DNA of 39,962 bases from a bacterium (lineage in GTDB: Bacteria > Fidelibacterota > Marinisomatia > Marinisomatales > UBA1611): NCBI GenBank assembly GCA_004321745.1, contig SGYO01000017.1:1-39962 (forward strand). Reading direction: 5' to 3'. Positions 1-9,445 of the stretch are shown piece after piece. Position numbers and translations under genes: made by a program. Numbering within the stretch: the stretch's first letter is position 1; each line of letters opens with the position of its first letter. The notes below the pieces were generated by a model. It had not been told where the DNA came from. It made no database searches and saw only the letters and a list, made by a program, of their open reading frames with translations.

Positions 1-1
1 T

Positions 2-985
2 CTCGTTGTAGATCTAATTGAAAACCTTGACCGCTTTGTTGATAACAGCGTCCCAGCTGTGGTTACAATAACATACTATCTTTATACAATCCCATGGTTT
101 ATCAGCGTTGCACTTCCAATGTCTATGCTAATGTCAACAGTTTTTAGTATAGGAATGATGGTAAAGCGAAATGAATGGACCGCCATGAAATCTACAGGCA
201 TTAGTCTATATAGACTATCAGCGCCACTACTCTGTATTGGCATGATGATAAGTATTTTATCTTTTCTTCTAGATAAAAAAAGATATACTATTGATAGAGA
301 TTATCTTAAAAAAAAATCCAGACACAAAATTAAAAGCTCCTTGAAAAATATTTTTTTGCAAAAAGACATATCTATTCATATAGGCATAGAAAAATATAAT
401 GTTAAAAAAATGTCAGGAGATATTCTGACTTGGGTCGATCTTGGAACCGATCTAATTAGACAAAGAATTGATGCAAAAAGGATACAATTTGATCAAAAAA
501 GTCAATTTTGGATACTTTCAAACTACTCGATAAGAAAATTTGATGGTGGAGTCGAAACAAATGTTCAATTTTCTGAGAAAGACACTCTAATAGATCTTAG
601 CTTTACCCCTGAGGATATAAATAAGCAGGCACGTTCGCCAGATGAACTAGATTATTATGAGCTAACATCAAGAATTGTTGATCTCAAAGAAAATGGTGTA
701 AAAACAGTTAAATGGGAAGTTACCAGGTATCTAAAAGTATCTTTTGCTCTTACAAATTTCATTGTTGTACTATGTGGAATCCCTCTAGTAGTGTTTCGTG
801 AAAAAAACAGCCTTTCGTTTGGAATAGGTATGAGCGTATTTGTGATTTTTGGGTACTATGCATTTATAAAATTTGGTCAATCAATGGGTTTCAAGGGACA
901 ACTAAGCCCAATTCTATCTGCATGGATAGGCAACATAATATTTTTCATTGGAGGGATAATTTTATTAATTAAGGCAAGAAAATAA
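2..985 (+). CDS. LptF/LptG-family permease, 3' part (gene enters from the left edge)
   Basis: This is the C-terminal part of a YjgP/YjgQ-type inner-membrane permease, the LptF/LptG subunit of the LptB2FG exporter that pulls lipopolysaccharide out of the inner membrane. The frame is open to the window edge: codons before the GTG at 59 read LVVDLIENLDRFVDNSV, which matches the usual segment after the first membrane helix, so that GTG is not the real start. Hydrophobic segments follow at about 62-150 nt and 200-270 nt. A periplasmic beta-rich domain comes next, then three C-terminal helices from about 735 to 970 nt. LptF and LptG cannot be told apart without the N-terminus and partner gene. The gene runs toward the next gene, with 4 bp between the two stops. 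Confidence 0.85.
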   Translation, partial: LVVDLIENLDRFVDNSVPAVVTITYYLYTIPWFISVALPMSMLMSTVFSIGMMVKRNEWTAMKSTGISLYRLSAPLLCIGMMISILSFLLDKKRYTIDRDYLKKKSRHKIKSSLKNIFLQKDISIHIGIEKYNVKKMSGDILTWVDLGTDLIRQRIDAKRIQFDQKSQFWILSNYSIRKFDGGVETNVQFSEKDTLIDLSFTPEDINKQARSPDELDYYELTSRIVDLKENGVKTVKWEVTRYLKVSFALTNFIVVLCGIPLVVFREKNSLSFGIGMSVFVIFGYYAFIKFGQSMGFKGQLSPILSAWIGNIIFFIGGIILLIKARK

Positions 986-1014
986 AGGATTACTTAGAAT
1001 CAATTGCCTTTTTT
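971..1014 (+). terminator. Long-loop hairpin across two convergent stop codons
   Basis: AAGGCAA (971-977) pairs perfectly with TTGCCTT (1004-1010), and a T run continues to 1014. An inner GATT/AATC pairing shortens the 26-nt loop. The hairpin holds the stop codon of the + strand permease and the last codons of the convergent gene. It would end + strand transcription just after the permease. The loop is long, so this is a moderate call. Confidence 0.4.
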
Positions 1015-2441
1015 ACACGGTTTTTTATCAGTTTCTTTATAAGACCTTTAAGTCCTTTGTTGTCACTATCTTTATCAGAACTTGTTTTCCAGCCTCCAAG
1101 AGATGTTAAAGTTATTCCAGTTGACAGGTTAAATCCCTTCATAGTATGAAGCCATGTTCCATTTCTAAAGGCAAAACCAAAATCCCAAATTATAGGACCT
1201 TTCCTATAACCAAAACCCATAGATAATTCTTTCAGGTCTGCTCCTGACCAGGAATAGCCAACTCGCAAAGGGAACGATTCCATTTTTGTCCATTCAAGTC
1301 CAACAGACCATCTCCACTTTGCCCGGGCATAATATTTATCTTGAAATCCTGCGACAAGATCTGAAGCTATTACATAAGTTGGCATTTTTCTGGAAAAACC
1401 AAATCTAAAGAGTGCAGGATATCTAGTTTCAAAAATTTTAGGATTACCATTTGCTAATGTGTCTTTTATAAACTCAGTTTTATTGGTAAATAATGAATCC
1501 TGATTCAGATTATCAGCCCTTAGGGTATCTATATTGTATGTATAAAGGATTGCTTCATCGTCTTGGACAGTGCGCCCACCCCATTTGAAAGGATAAAATC
1601 CTCCAAATATTTCAGGATAACTTTCTAGAAAATCTTTCATCCCGGACGGTTTATTCCACTCAATAGTACCAAATACGTTTATCATAGAGGCACCGAATGT
1701 CCAACCATTGATTTCTCTAGTGACAATGCCAAGGTCAAGGCCAAAACCTTTACCCCCGATACCTTGCCTAATTAAGTATTTTCCTCCACCATATAGACCA
1801 ATGTCAGAGGTAATTATATTTGCTGAACTTGAGTCTGGATCAATTCCCATATAAAAAAGACCTTGTAAATATTTTAGGGTTACACCAAATGAGATAGATT
1901 CAAATGGTATACCAAAAGTATATCCAAATTCATTAACACCTAAAATTTCAAGATTAAGAGTCATATCTAAATCAGGCTTTCCTCCATTACCATAAAAGAC
2001 CAATTCCAAAAGCCCAATAGGGATTTTAAAGTTATTAACCATTACAAAATTACTTGTTAGAGCGATATTACCTTTGGAATAATTAAGGAATGGGATGGGC
2101 AGATGCCTATCTTGAAAAAATGAAACTCCTCCTCCATCTTCAAAATTATCAAATAGTTGGTCTTTTTCTTTATTATTTAGGGTGTCCCCACTGAATTGAG
2201 CTACATTTTCAATAGAAAAGAAATTACCCAAAAATCCTCTATCAGATTGATAAACCTGAAGCATAAATGGTTTATCATGGGCGCGAGTAATTAACGCTGG
2301 ATTGTACCCTACGCAGAAAATACCTTCAGCTATTGTAGTATATGCACCTGATAATCCTACTACTCTAGGATCTCGTTTAGTTTGACCATTTATTATTTGA
2401 AAAAATGAAAAAATAACAATTATGTATATTATTTTTTTCAT
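990..2441 (-). CDS. Outer-membrane beta-barrel protein, PorV/DUF5723-like
   Basis: A 483-aa exported protein with a Sec signal peptide (MKKIIYIIVIFSFFQIINGQ). The mature start, 'RDPRVVGLSGAYTTIAEG' followed by 'YNPA', is the opening typical of PorV/PorQ/UPF0164-type outer-membrane proteins, where a glycine-rich loop and a 'NPA' turn begin the barrel. The rest is alternating hydrophobic/aromatic strands, for example around residues 370-445. Residues 448-483 are a lysine-rich tail rather than the usual aromatic final strand. The ATG overlaps the TGA of the upstream 1076-aa lipoprotein gene (ATGA), so the two are probably translationally coupled and may act together at the outer membrane. The substrate is unknown; the family call comes from the N-terminal pattern only. 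Confidence 0.65.
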   Translation of the reverse strand: MKKIIYIIVIFSFFQIINGQTKRDPRVVGLSGAYTTIAEGIFCVGYNPALITRAHDKPFMLQVYQSDRGFLGNFFSIENVAQFSGDTLNNKEKDQLFDNFEDGGGVSFFQDRHLPIPFLNYSKGNIALTSNFVMVNNFKIPIGLLELVFYGNGGKPDLDMTLNLEILGVNEFGYTFGIPFESISFGVTLKYLQGLFYMGIDPDSSSANIITSDIGLYGGGKYLIRQGIGGKGFGLDLGIVTREINGWTFGASMINVFGTIEWNKPSGMKDFLESYPEIFGGFYPFKWGGRTVQDDEAILYTYNIDTLRADNLNQDSLFTNKTEFIKDTLANGNPKIFETRYPALFRFGFSRKMPTYVIASDLVAGFQDKYYARAKWRWSVGLEWTKMESFPLRVGYSWSGADLKELSMGFGYRKGPIIWDFGFAFRNGTWLHTMKGFNLSTGITLTSLGGWKTSSDKDSDNKGLKGLIKKLIKNRVKKAIDSK

Positions 2442-5400
2442 TTTCTAAACCTACTACCTAAATATGATTTGGGGCCAATAAAGTCATTATTAATAGCTGA
2501 TACCGAACGTGAAGAACTTGGATTTTTTATTTTAAAATACCATCCATTAATATCCTTTGCCTTAACATATTCATCAGTTTTTTGATCTAAAACGACTTTT
2601 TCATCACTAACAATTCTAATTCTTAAAGAATCACTCTCAGGAAACCCTGTTAAATCCCATTCGTATGAGTTAAGACCTGAAACCGTAGGTACATTTTGTG
2701 CTATAACCCCTCCATTTATACCAGTCCAATAACCTTCAGCTCCAGCATTTAAATTTGAATCAGAAGAAACAGAATAATAAATGTCAACAGATGAAATACC
2801 ATCTCCATAAACTCGCCATTTTATATTATGTGTTTGATCTGTAAATAAGGTTTGTCCGCCATTTGGATAGACTATTACTAATTCAGAATTTGCAGAGGAA
2901 AACGCACCTGAACTACTTACTCGGAATGTAACAAATGATCCAACTTCTAAATGATCATTTTTTGATAAGAAAATCATACTTGAGTCAGTGCTGTTGATTT
3001 GAAACCTAGGCATAACATAGTGATCACCATAATCTGTAATTAATCTTACTCTATTAGTATCTAAACCAGTCAAAAACGATGAATTACCTGGCTCCGCCAC
3101 CATACCTTCAGGAAAACCTAATGAGTCTTCCTCTTCAGCGGTATATAACCTTCCTGGATCAGGTAAAATAAACTTAAATAAAGTGTCGACATAACTAATT
3201 ACAGTATCAATACCGCTTCCATCAGATCTCACTAAATAGGGTATACCGTCTATACACTCCTTAAAATCTGTCATTACATCATATATATATACATTTGAAT
3301 TTGTTGGTGATAAATCTTCACATTCATTTATAATGTAAACATTATCTGTCAAAGACCAACCTTGATTAAGTGCCATTGTATCTCGAAAAGCTGCTAACAT
3401 TTCCGGGGTATTATCAGTAGGAAAAAACTCGCTATTCGATAAAAGCATTGCTAGTTCAGCACCTATTGGCATTGCGTTAGTAATATCAAAATTTAAATCC
3501 GCACTGATTAACGAATTACGAATCTTATTTCTTGTTTGATAATCCATTTCTTCAATCACAGTTGGCTGAGAAAGAAAAACCATTTCGTCTAAAATCAGAG
3601 AAAATGGTGCGACTAATCTGAAACTACCTCCAATCCCAGCTCCTGCAACTATGGTACCTCTACCATCTATCCTAGCTGCAGCATCAATAGTTAATTTTGT
3701 CGGATTTGATGCCATTAAATCAATTATAGTGCCTTGTCCCTCAGCTGGAGCAACAATTGTATCATAAGAAGCAGTGCTATCTGTAGTTCTATCAAATATC
3801 TGAATGCGAGTTCCAAAACGATTAAGCTCAATGACAGTCATTGATGTATCTAGGCTAGTAGGTGGATAACCAATTGTATCAATATTAAAAGTCATCAGCG
3901 TAGTATCGCCAAATACATCTACTCCGGTAAAATCCATATTCATTCTCACAGGTAGCCTTATTTGACTTTTCATTATCAATGCTAGCCTTACATCAGCTAT
4001 TGTGGCCCCTTTGAAACCCTGAGGCATTTCCTGATCTTGAGGTACTGAAGGAAACCCTTGAACTATATTTGCTTCTAACTCCTGAAACTCTAAAGACCCA
4101 AATCTTAACGTTAATCCTAATCCCCCTAAGCTAGAGCCATCTAAGGGAATAGTTACTTTTTGTGTAGGAATACTTACGGCAAGATCAAGATCCAATTTAT
4201 CAATGGCTGAATCTGGGTTAGCTGCTCTCATGGTAGCACCATTTAAATCATAATTTGCCGAGATTGGATCACTACCTGAAGCTACTACAGTATCAAGTTT
4301 AACAGCTGAATTACCATTCGGATCAAAGAAGTTTTTAAAGTCCAAAAGAAAATCTATATCAAAAGGAAATGTATTTCTTAGGTCTATAATTTGGACTCTA
4401 TTGTAAAGGTACTGAGAATTCGCAGCTAACTCTGCTCTATATAATTCAAGACTAGTTGAGCTTCCATCCTCATTTTCTGTAGCAGCAAATGGTATTTCAG
4501 GTTTTGGAACAGATAATCCTACAGAATCTATAGATACATCCATACTCTCTATGCCACTTAAATTAAACTGCAGACTAAAATCAACATACATCGAATCATT
4601 CGGAGCATTTCCTGATGAATGTCCAGGGGGATATAAGGTCACAAAACTACCAATTGGAGCATATTCTATCTGAAAACCGGTTGTAATTTGCAATAGCTGA
4701 GCTAACCCCTCACTTGCAAGATCTTTGGTTTCGTTTAATAACTCCCCAGCTTGCAGTAAAGAATTTTCATGATTAGCTATGGTGTCATCTAAAGCCTCTG
4801 TCCCTGTTACCAATCTGGAATATGCTGATGATAGACCAGTAGGAACTCCTCTATTGGTTATTTTTGTAGAAAAATAACTATCTCCAGTACTACTAATATT
4901 TATTGAATCTATACTACTAATAAACTGAGGGTCAGTTTCAGGTAATAATGCATTAAGACCTAAGTTTACAGGTGCGGCATTATTGATTGCCCCAAATAAT
5001 GAATCTAAAATATTATTTGCTGGACCAGCAATGATTGAATTATAGAATTCTGCAGTTATAGTTTTAATAGAATCAATAGGGAAAGAAAAAGGCGTACCAG
5101 TATAGCTTACACCTCCAATTTCAACCTCTAAGGGTTCTAATATTGGAACTGGGTTTCCACTTTCATCAATTTCAAACTGAGGATTACCATCATCATCCAA
5201 TAATGGTATTAATGTTACAGCTGTGTCCAAGTAAACTAATTGATCATAGACAACTAATGGAATAGGTGCAGGCGGACCAATTGGAGGAATTGTAGGTAAG
5301 GATAAACTGCTTGCATCCACACCAGGTATTTCTGTCGCTGGTACCACAGCTTCGATGTAGCCACCAGGAAATTCTATTTTTAAGTTTTCCGGATCCAAGG

Positions 5401-5668
5401 AGGTAAAAGGCAGTTCTGCCTCGTAAACAATTTGAAAACCCATAGAGTCTGGCGTAGGAAATATATTATAATCTGGATTAGAAAGGTCGCCCATTTCATA
5501 GCGTTTCTGAACCAATGGTATTTTTATATCAAGAAACCAGGTAGGCATTTCAAATTTTTCTGGTATATCAAAATCACATGCTGACGATGTAAACAAAAAA
5601 ATTGCTACAAAAGCTTGTAAAATACCTGTTTTCCACTTAGTGGAATATTTCCTCAGAATTTTTTTCAA
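2438..5668 (-). CDS. Large putative lipoprotein of unknown function (1076 aa)
   Basis: The product begins MKKILRKYS, then a hydrophobic stretch ending LFTSSAC, which gives a lipobox-like cysteine at residue 31. The start is TTG at 5668, because no ATG gives the signal peptide; only a weak AGG lies ahead of it. The body is acidic, rich in Pro, Asp, Ser and Thr, and strand-like, with repeated segments describing no enzyme motif I recognise. Near residues 955-1040 there is a domain starting 'VIVYPNGGQTL' with 'HNIKWRV', which resembles the Ser-Thr-rich GPI-anchored/Kre9-Knh1-type beta-sandwich found on many bacterial surface proteins. The stop overlaps the start of the barrel gene by 4 bp. It is probably an outer-membrane or surface lipoprotein working with that barrel. 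No function can be assigned. Confidence 0.6.
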   Translation of the reverse strand: MKKILRKYSTKWKTGILQAFVAIFLFTSSACDFDIPEKFEMPTWFLDIKIPLVQKRYEMGDLSNPDYNIFPTPDSMGFQIVYEAELPFTSLDPENLKIEFPGGYIEAVVPATEIPGVDASSLSLPTIPPIGPPAPIPLVVYDQLVYLDTAVTLIPLLDDDGNPQFEIDESGNPVPILEPLEVEIGGVSYTGTPFSFPIDSIKTITAEFYNSIIAGPANNILDSLFGAINNAAPVNLGLNALLPETDPQFISSIDSINISSTGDSYFSTKITNRGVPTGLSSAYSRLVTGTEALDDTIANHENSLLQAGELLNETKDLASEGLAQLLQITTGFQIEYAPIGSFVTLYPPGHSSGNAPNDSMYVDFSLQFNLSGIESMDVSIDSVGLSVPKPEIPFAATENEDGSSTSLELYRAELAANSQYLYNRVQIIDLRNTFPFDIDFLLDFKNFFDPNGNSAVKLDTVVASGSDPISANYDLNGATMRAANPDSAIDKLDLDLAVSIPTQKVTIPLDGSSLGGLGLTLRFGSLEFQELEANIVQGFPSVPQDQEMPQGFKGATIADVRLALIMKSQIRLPVRMNMDFTGVDVFGDTTLMTFNIDTIGYPPTSLDTSMTVIELNRFGTRIQIFDRTTDSTASYDTIVAPAEGQGTIIDLMASNPTKLTIDAAARIDGRGTIVAGAGIGGSFRLVAPFSLILDEMVFLSQPTVIEEMDYQTRNKIRNSLISADLNFDITNAMPIGAELAMLLSNSEFFPTDNTPEMLAAFRDTMALNQGWSLTDNVYIINECEDLSPTNSNVYIYDVMTDFKECIDGIPYLVRSDGSGIDTVISYVDTLFKFILPDPGRLYTAEEEDSLGFPEGMVAEPGNSSFLTGLDTNRVRLITDYGDHYVMPRFQINSTDSSMIFLSKNDHLEVGSFVTFRVSSSGAFSSANSELVIVYPNGGQTLFTDQTHNIKWRVYGDGISSVDIYYSVSSDSNLNAGAEGYWTGINGGVIAQNVPTVSGLNSYEWDLTGFPESDSLRIRIVSDEKVVLDQKTDEYVKAKDINGWYFKIKNPSSSRSVSAINNDFIGPKSYLGSRFRK

Positions 5669-5734
5669 AACTATACCTAGTTAATTGGACTACCGCTCTA
5701 GAATTTGAAGAATATTTATAAGACATGCAAAACG

Positions 5735-5764
5735 AAAAAACCCCGTAAAATTACGGGGTTTTTT
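5735..5764 (-). terminator. Rho-independent terminator after ahcY
   Basis: CCCCGTAA (5741-5748) and TTACGGGG (5751-5758) form an 8-bp stem with an AA loop. It is flanked by six A on the left and six T on the right, so it has a U tract in both directions. It lies 20 bp past the ahcY stop and ends the met operon; read rightward it faces no gene end. Confidence 0.9.
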
Positions 5765-5784
5765 GAAAGTATTTTTAATAAATA

Positions 5785-7230
5785 CTAATATTTGTAATGA
5801 CTTGGCTTGTAAGGTCCTTCCTTATGCACCCCAATATACTTAGCTTGATCATCAGATAGGACGGTAAGCTTTGCTCCCAAATGATCTAGATGCAATCTAG
5901 CAACTTCTTCATCGAGCTCCTTAGGAAGCATGTAAACACCTACATCTGGAGCATCTTTTGCTAAGGCGATTTGTGCCATTACCTGATTTGTGAAAGAATT
6001 TGACATAACAAAACTTGGGTGACCAGTAGCACAACCAAGATTCATAAGCCTACCTTCTGCAAGCATAAATACTTGATGCCCATCTTCAAAAGTGTAGCGG
6101 TCAAGCTGAGGCTTTATTGTTTCTCTTTTAACATAACTATCATCATTTACAGCATTAACTTGAATTTCATTATCAAAATGACCAATATTACAAACCACAG
6201 CTTGATCTTTCATTTTATACATATGATCCTTGGTAATAATATCTTTATTACCTGTAGCAGTTACAAAAATGTGAACTTGATCAATTACATCTTCTATTGT
6301 GACTACTTCATATCCTTCCATAGCCGCTTGAAGTGCGCAAATGGGATCTATTTCAGAGATCATTACTCTTGCACCATACCCTCTTAGAGATTGAGCAGAG
6401 CCTTTCCCGACATCACCGTATCCGCAAACAAGGACGGTTTTTCCAGCTACCATAATATCAAGAGATCTTTTTAGTCCATCAGCTAGAGACTCACGGCAAC
6501 CATAAACATTGTCAAACTTAGCTTTCGTTACTGAATCATTGACGTTGTACGCTGGAAAAAGAAGATGACCATCTTTATCCATTTGAACGAGCCTGTGTAC
6601 TCCTGTAGTAGTTTCTTCAGAAACGCCTATAATATTCTTAGCTACACCTCTCCAATGATTAGAATCTTTTTTAAGAACTTCTCTAATCAACTTTTCGATA
6701 ACAATTTCTTCTTCAATGGTGGTTTTAATTTCAGGAACATAGTTGTTTTTTTCATAAAATTCTTCAAGCTCATAACCTTTATGAATTAGAAGAGTAGCAT
6801 CACCACCATCATCCACTATCAAATCAGGACCTGAGCCATCAGGCCATGTTAAAGCTTGCATAGTGCACCACCAATATTCCTCAAGTGTTTCGCCCTTCCA
6901 AGCAAAAACTGGAACTCCAGATTCTGCAATTGCGGCAGCAGCATGATCTTGAGTTGAAAATATATTACAACTTGCCCATCTAACATCAGCACCTAAATCT
7001 ACAAGGGTCTCGATGAGTACAGCTGTCTCTATTGTCATATGAAGAGAACCTGTTATTTTTTTCCCTTTTAAAGGTTTATCTGGACCATATTTTTCTCTAG
7101 TTGCCATCAAACCAGGCATTTCTTTTTCTGAAATTTCAATAGCGTTTCTACCATCTTTTGATAAAGCAATATCTTTGATCCTATACGGTATTAAATCAAC
7201 TAAACTAGTTGTTGCTGTAGAATTTGACAT
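5785..7230 (-). CDS. ahcY: Adenosylhomocysteinase (S-adenosylhomocysteine hydrolase)
   Basis: Reversibly hydrolyses S-adenosylhomocysteine to adenosine and homocysteine in the cytoplasm, relieving product inhibition of methyltransferases. At 481 aa it is the longer bacterial type with an insertion before the NAD domain. Visible landmarks are '[14 protein letters not shown]' (about 88-101), the substrate region '[13 protein letters not shown]' (about 229-241), the NAD+-binding loop GYGDVGKG (270-277), '[13 protein letters not shown]' near 400, and the C-terminal tyrosine tail ending YKPSHYKY that completes the neighbouring subunit's cofactor site. The ATG is preceded by AAAGGAG with good spacing. 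It is the last gene of the metH-metF-metK-ahcY operon, 12 bp after metK, and is followed by a strong terminator. No separate SAH riboswitch fits in the gap. Confidence 0.97.
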   Translation of the reverse strand: MSNSTATTSLVDLIPYRIKDIALSKDGRNAIEISEKEMPGLMATREKYGPDKPLKGKKITGSLHMTIETAVLIETLVDLGADVRWASCNIFSTQDHAAAAIAESGVPVFAWKGETLEEYWWCTMQALTWPDGSGPDLIVDDGGDATLLIHKGYELEEFYEKNNYVPEIKTTIEEEIVIEKLIREVLKKDSNHWRGVAKNIIGVSEETTTGVHRLVQMDKDGHLLFPAYNVNDSVTKAKFDNVYGCRESLADGLKRSLDIMVAGKTVLVCGYGDVGKGSAQSLRGYGARVMISEIDPICALQAAMEGYEVVTIEDVIDQVHIFVTATGNKDIITKDHMYKMKDQAVVCNIGHFDNEIQVNAVNDDSYVKRETIKPQLDRYTFEDGHQVFMLAEGRLMNLGCATGHPSFVMSNSFTNQVMAQIALAKDAPDVGVYMLPKELDEEVARLHLDHLGAKLTVLSDDQAKYIGVHKEGPYKPSHYKY

Positions 7231-7242
7231 TTATTAACTCCT

Positions 7243-8424
7243 TTAATTTTTTGCAGCTGATCTTAATGTTTCAGCTAAATCTGTTAATTCCCATGTAAAA
7301 CTGTCACCATTACGGCCAAAATGTCCATAGGAAGATGTTACATAATATCTAGGTTTTTTAAGGTCTAGGTGTTTCACAATTTCTCCTGGCCTTAAAGGAA
7401 AAATATCAGCGCATATTTTTGTGAGCGCTTCATCTGTCAATTTTCCAGTCCCAAATGATTTAACATAAAAGGATGTTGGCTCTGCCACGCCAATGCCATA
7501 TGATAATTGAACTTCACATCTTTCAGCCAAATCAGCAGCTACAACATTCTTTGCTATGTATCTTGACATGTATGCGGCTGAACGATCAACTTTTGAGGGG
7601 TCTTTACCAGAAAAAGCTCCTCCACCGTGCGGGGCATATCCACCATATGTATCAACAATTATTTTTCTACCAGTTAAACCAGTGTCAGCAGCAGGACCAC
7701 CATAAACGAATCTACCAGTCCCATTTACAATAAACTCATTCTCGAATGGAATATCATAATCTTTTAAAACAGGAAGTATTATCTTATCTATAACTTCCTT
7801 TTTTACAAAATTTAATTCTTCCTTTTCTGAGCCATATTCTAAAAGCATGTCATCATGTTGAGTCGCAATAACAACTTTGGTTACTCTCAACGGTTTAAAA
7901 CCATCATACTCAACAGTTACTTGAGATTTACCATCAGGTCTAAGCCATGGTAATGTTCCATTTTTTCTAATCTTTGACAATTTTTCAGTTAATCTTTGAG
8001 CAATTTGAATTGGTAAAGGCATCAATTCCTCAGTTTCTTTGCAAGCAAATCCAAACATCAAACCTTGATCACCAGCGCCTTGTTCAGAAATATTGTCAGC
8101 ATCAACACCTTGAGCAATTTCTGGACTTTGCTCATGGATGATTTCTTTTATTTCAACAGAGTTATTATCCATCCCCTTAGCTTCATCAGTATATCCAATA
8201 TCTGATAAAGTATCTTTTACTATTTTTGGAATATCTAGTGATCCAGAGGAACGCACCTCGCCAGATACAACTACTAATCCATTTGTAGCAAGAGTTTCGC
8301 AAGCAACATGCGATTCTTGATCTTGGGATAATAAATTATCTAATATTGCATCAGAAATAGCATCACATACTTTATCAGGGTGCCCCTCTGTTACAGATTC
8401 AGATGTAAAAAGATATTTTGACAA
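7243..8424 (-). CDS. metK: S-adenosylmethionine synthetase
   Basis: Makes S-adenosylmethionine from ATP and methionine in two steps, releasing phosphate and pyrophosphate. The 393-aa length is normal for bacterial MetK. Landmarks are the N-terminal TSESVTEGHPDKVCD with the catalytic His15 and Asp17, 'GAGDQGLMFGFAC' near 116-128, the P-loop-like 'GGGAFSGKDPSKVDRSAAY' near 267, and the C-terminal 'GHFGR'. The start is a TTG: an in-frame stop lies just upstream, and no ATG precedes the conserved SESVTEGHPDK segment. Its AGGAG site is 6 nt away. It sits between metF and ahcY. The 72-bp gap before it holds no obvious terminator or riboswitch, so it is probably read from the metH promoter. Confidence 0.97.
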   Translation of the reverse strand: MSKYLFTSESVTEGHPDKVCDAISDAILDNLLSQDQESHVACETLATNGLVVVSGEVRSSGSLDIPKIVKDTLSDIGYTDEAKGMDNNSVEIKEIIHEQSPEIAQGVDADNISEQGAGDQGLMFGFACKETEELMPLPIQIAQRLTEKLSKIRKNGTLPWLRPDGKSQVTVEYDGFKPLRVTKVVIATQHDDMLLEYGSEKEELNFVKKEVIDKIILPVLKDYDIPFENEFIVNGTGRFVYGGPAADTGLTGRKIIVDTYGGYAPHGGGAFSGKDPSKVDRSAAYMSRYIAKNVVAADLAERCEVQLSYGIGVAEPTSFYVKSFGTGKLTDEALTKICADIFPLRPGEIVKHLDLKKPRYYVTSSYGHFGRNGDSFTWELTDLAETLRSAAKN

Positions 8425-8430
8425 AATAAA

Positions 8431-8435
8431 CTCCT
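8431..8435 (-). promoter_or_regulatory. metK: Ribosome-binding site that fixes the TTG start of metK
   Basis: AGGAG is read on the minus strand and followed by six bases and TTG. The reading frame has a TAG overlapping this site, so the TTG at 8424 is the only possible start for full-length MetK. Confidence 0.8.
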
Positions 8436-8496
8436 AGAATTGTTATTTTTAAAATATTTACCAGATTAGCCTGCAAATATAACAATTTAATATAAA

Positions 8497-9432
8497 TTAG
8501 TATATATCTGTTTTGATACAAAACTCACGATATATTCTTGATAATTCTTGAAGCATCTCAATGGATGCTTGGAAGTTATATGACATTATATGTTCAACAT
8601 TTAAACCAATTGGTACAATAATATTATTTTCATTTAAATGATTTAAAGTTTCCTGAAGAACATTAACCGCAATTTCCATAGATTTTTCTGTCATTTTACT
8701 TAAATCTTCTATCAATAATTTTTCAATCTCAACTGGAATTTCCACTCCAAGCCATTTCAAGAATTTTATATTTTTTTCTGAGCTTACTGGTGCAAAACTC
8801 AGCAATAATCTTCGAGGAAATGTTTTTTTCTCATCACATCTTTTTTGATAATGAGATATCATTTTTATGATTTTTGATGAATCATATAAAACTTGAGTTG
8901 TGAAAAACTCACAACCATTTTCACTTTTTTCTACCAGTTTAAGTGACTCTTCTTCGCGACTAGGAATCGAAATTCCTCCACAGAGCAAATTGATATTTTC
9001 ATTTTTTTTAATTGCAGCAAGCGCTTCATTTACCGATGGTCCAGGATAATCAATTGATCTAGACTCTCCACCAACAATAATTAAATTTTCTATCTCATAT
9101 TTTTTATTGGTCTCTTCAAGCCACTTTAATTCTTCATTTAATTTTTGGTGTACAACGACCCTATTTACAATGGCCTCGACTCCAACAATATCTTGCAAAA
9201 GTCTTCCGAACTCTCTTGGTTCAGCACGTAATTGATTTTTTACGGGACGCTCTCCTCTAGCGGCCTCATCTCTAACTTCAGGTATGTTAATTGCGTCAAT
9301 ATGTGTTTGAGAAAGTAAAGAACTTATTTTTGCGGCATATGAATTAAGAGTCCCGTCTTTTTCCCTCGGCGGTAATATCTCATATGCAACAACTGGTCTT
9401 CTGGGTCTTTTAATTTTATCTTTAATTCTCAT
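8497..9432 (-). CDS. metF: Methylenetetrahydrofolate reductase family protein, divergent
   Basis: Expected to reduce 5,10-methylene-THF to 5-methyl-THF, the methyl donor for MetH. The 311-aa TIM-barrel-sized protein keeps the first-strand signature YEILPPRE (E18 aligns with the catalytic Glu of E. coli MetF in FEFFPP) and a TTQVLYD segment (Q180 aligns with the substrate-contacting Gln). Where classical MetF has R-G-D contacting flavin and folate, this one has G-G-E (121-123), and overall resemblance to E. coli MetF is low. It may therefore belong to one of the divergent or flavin-poor MTHFR groups. Its place 13 bp after metH in a methyl-cycle operon strongly supports the role. The start is ATG with AAGGAA upstream. 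The assignment to the family is firm, the cofactor is not. Confidence 0.82.
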   Translation of the reverse strand: MRIKDKIKRPRRPVVAYEILPPREKDGTLNSYAAKISSLLSQTHIDAINIPEVRDEAARGERPVKNQLRAEPREFGRLLQDIVGVEAIVNRVVVHQKLNEELKWLEETNKKYEIENLIIVGGESRSIDYPGPSVNEALAAIKKNENINLLCGGISIPSREEESLKLVEKSENGCEFFTTQVLYDSSKIIKMISHYQKRCDEKKTFPRRLLLSFAPVSSEKNIKFLKWLGVEIPVEIEKLLIEDLSKMTEKSMEIAVNVLQETLNHLNENNIIVPIGLNVEHIMSYNFQASIEMLQELSRIYREFCIKTDIY

Positions 9433-9445
9433 TTTCCTTAAAAAC

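Noticed and set aside
6019-6387. 122-codon open frame on the + strand
   Set aside because: It is antisense to the NAD-binding half of ahcY, with an Ile/Phe-rich composition typical of a complementary-strand frame.
8425-8496. Second SAM- or SAH-sensing element ahead of metK
   Set aside because: The 72 bp hold neither SAM-II strings nor a stem set like SAM-I, SAM-III or SAH riboswitches, and the sequence is mostly A/T with a plain ribosome-binding site.
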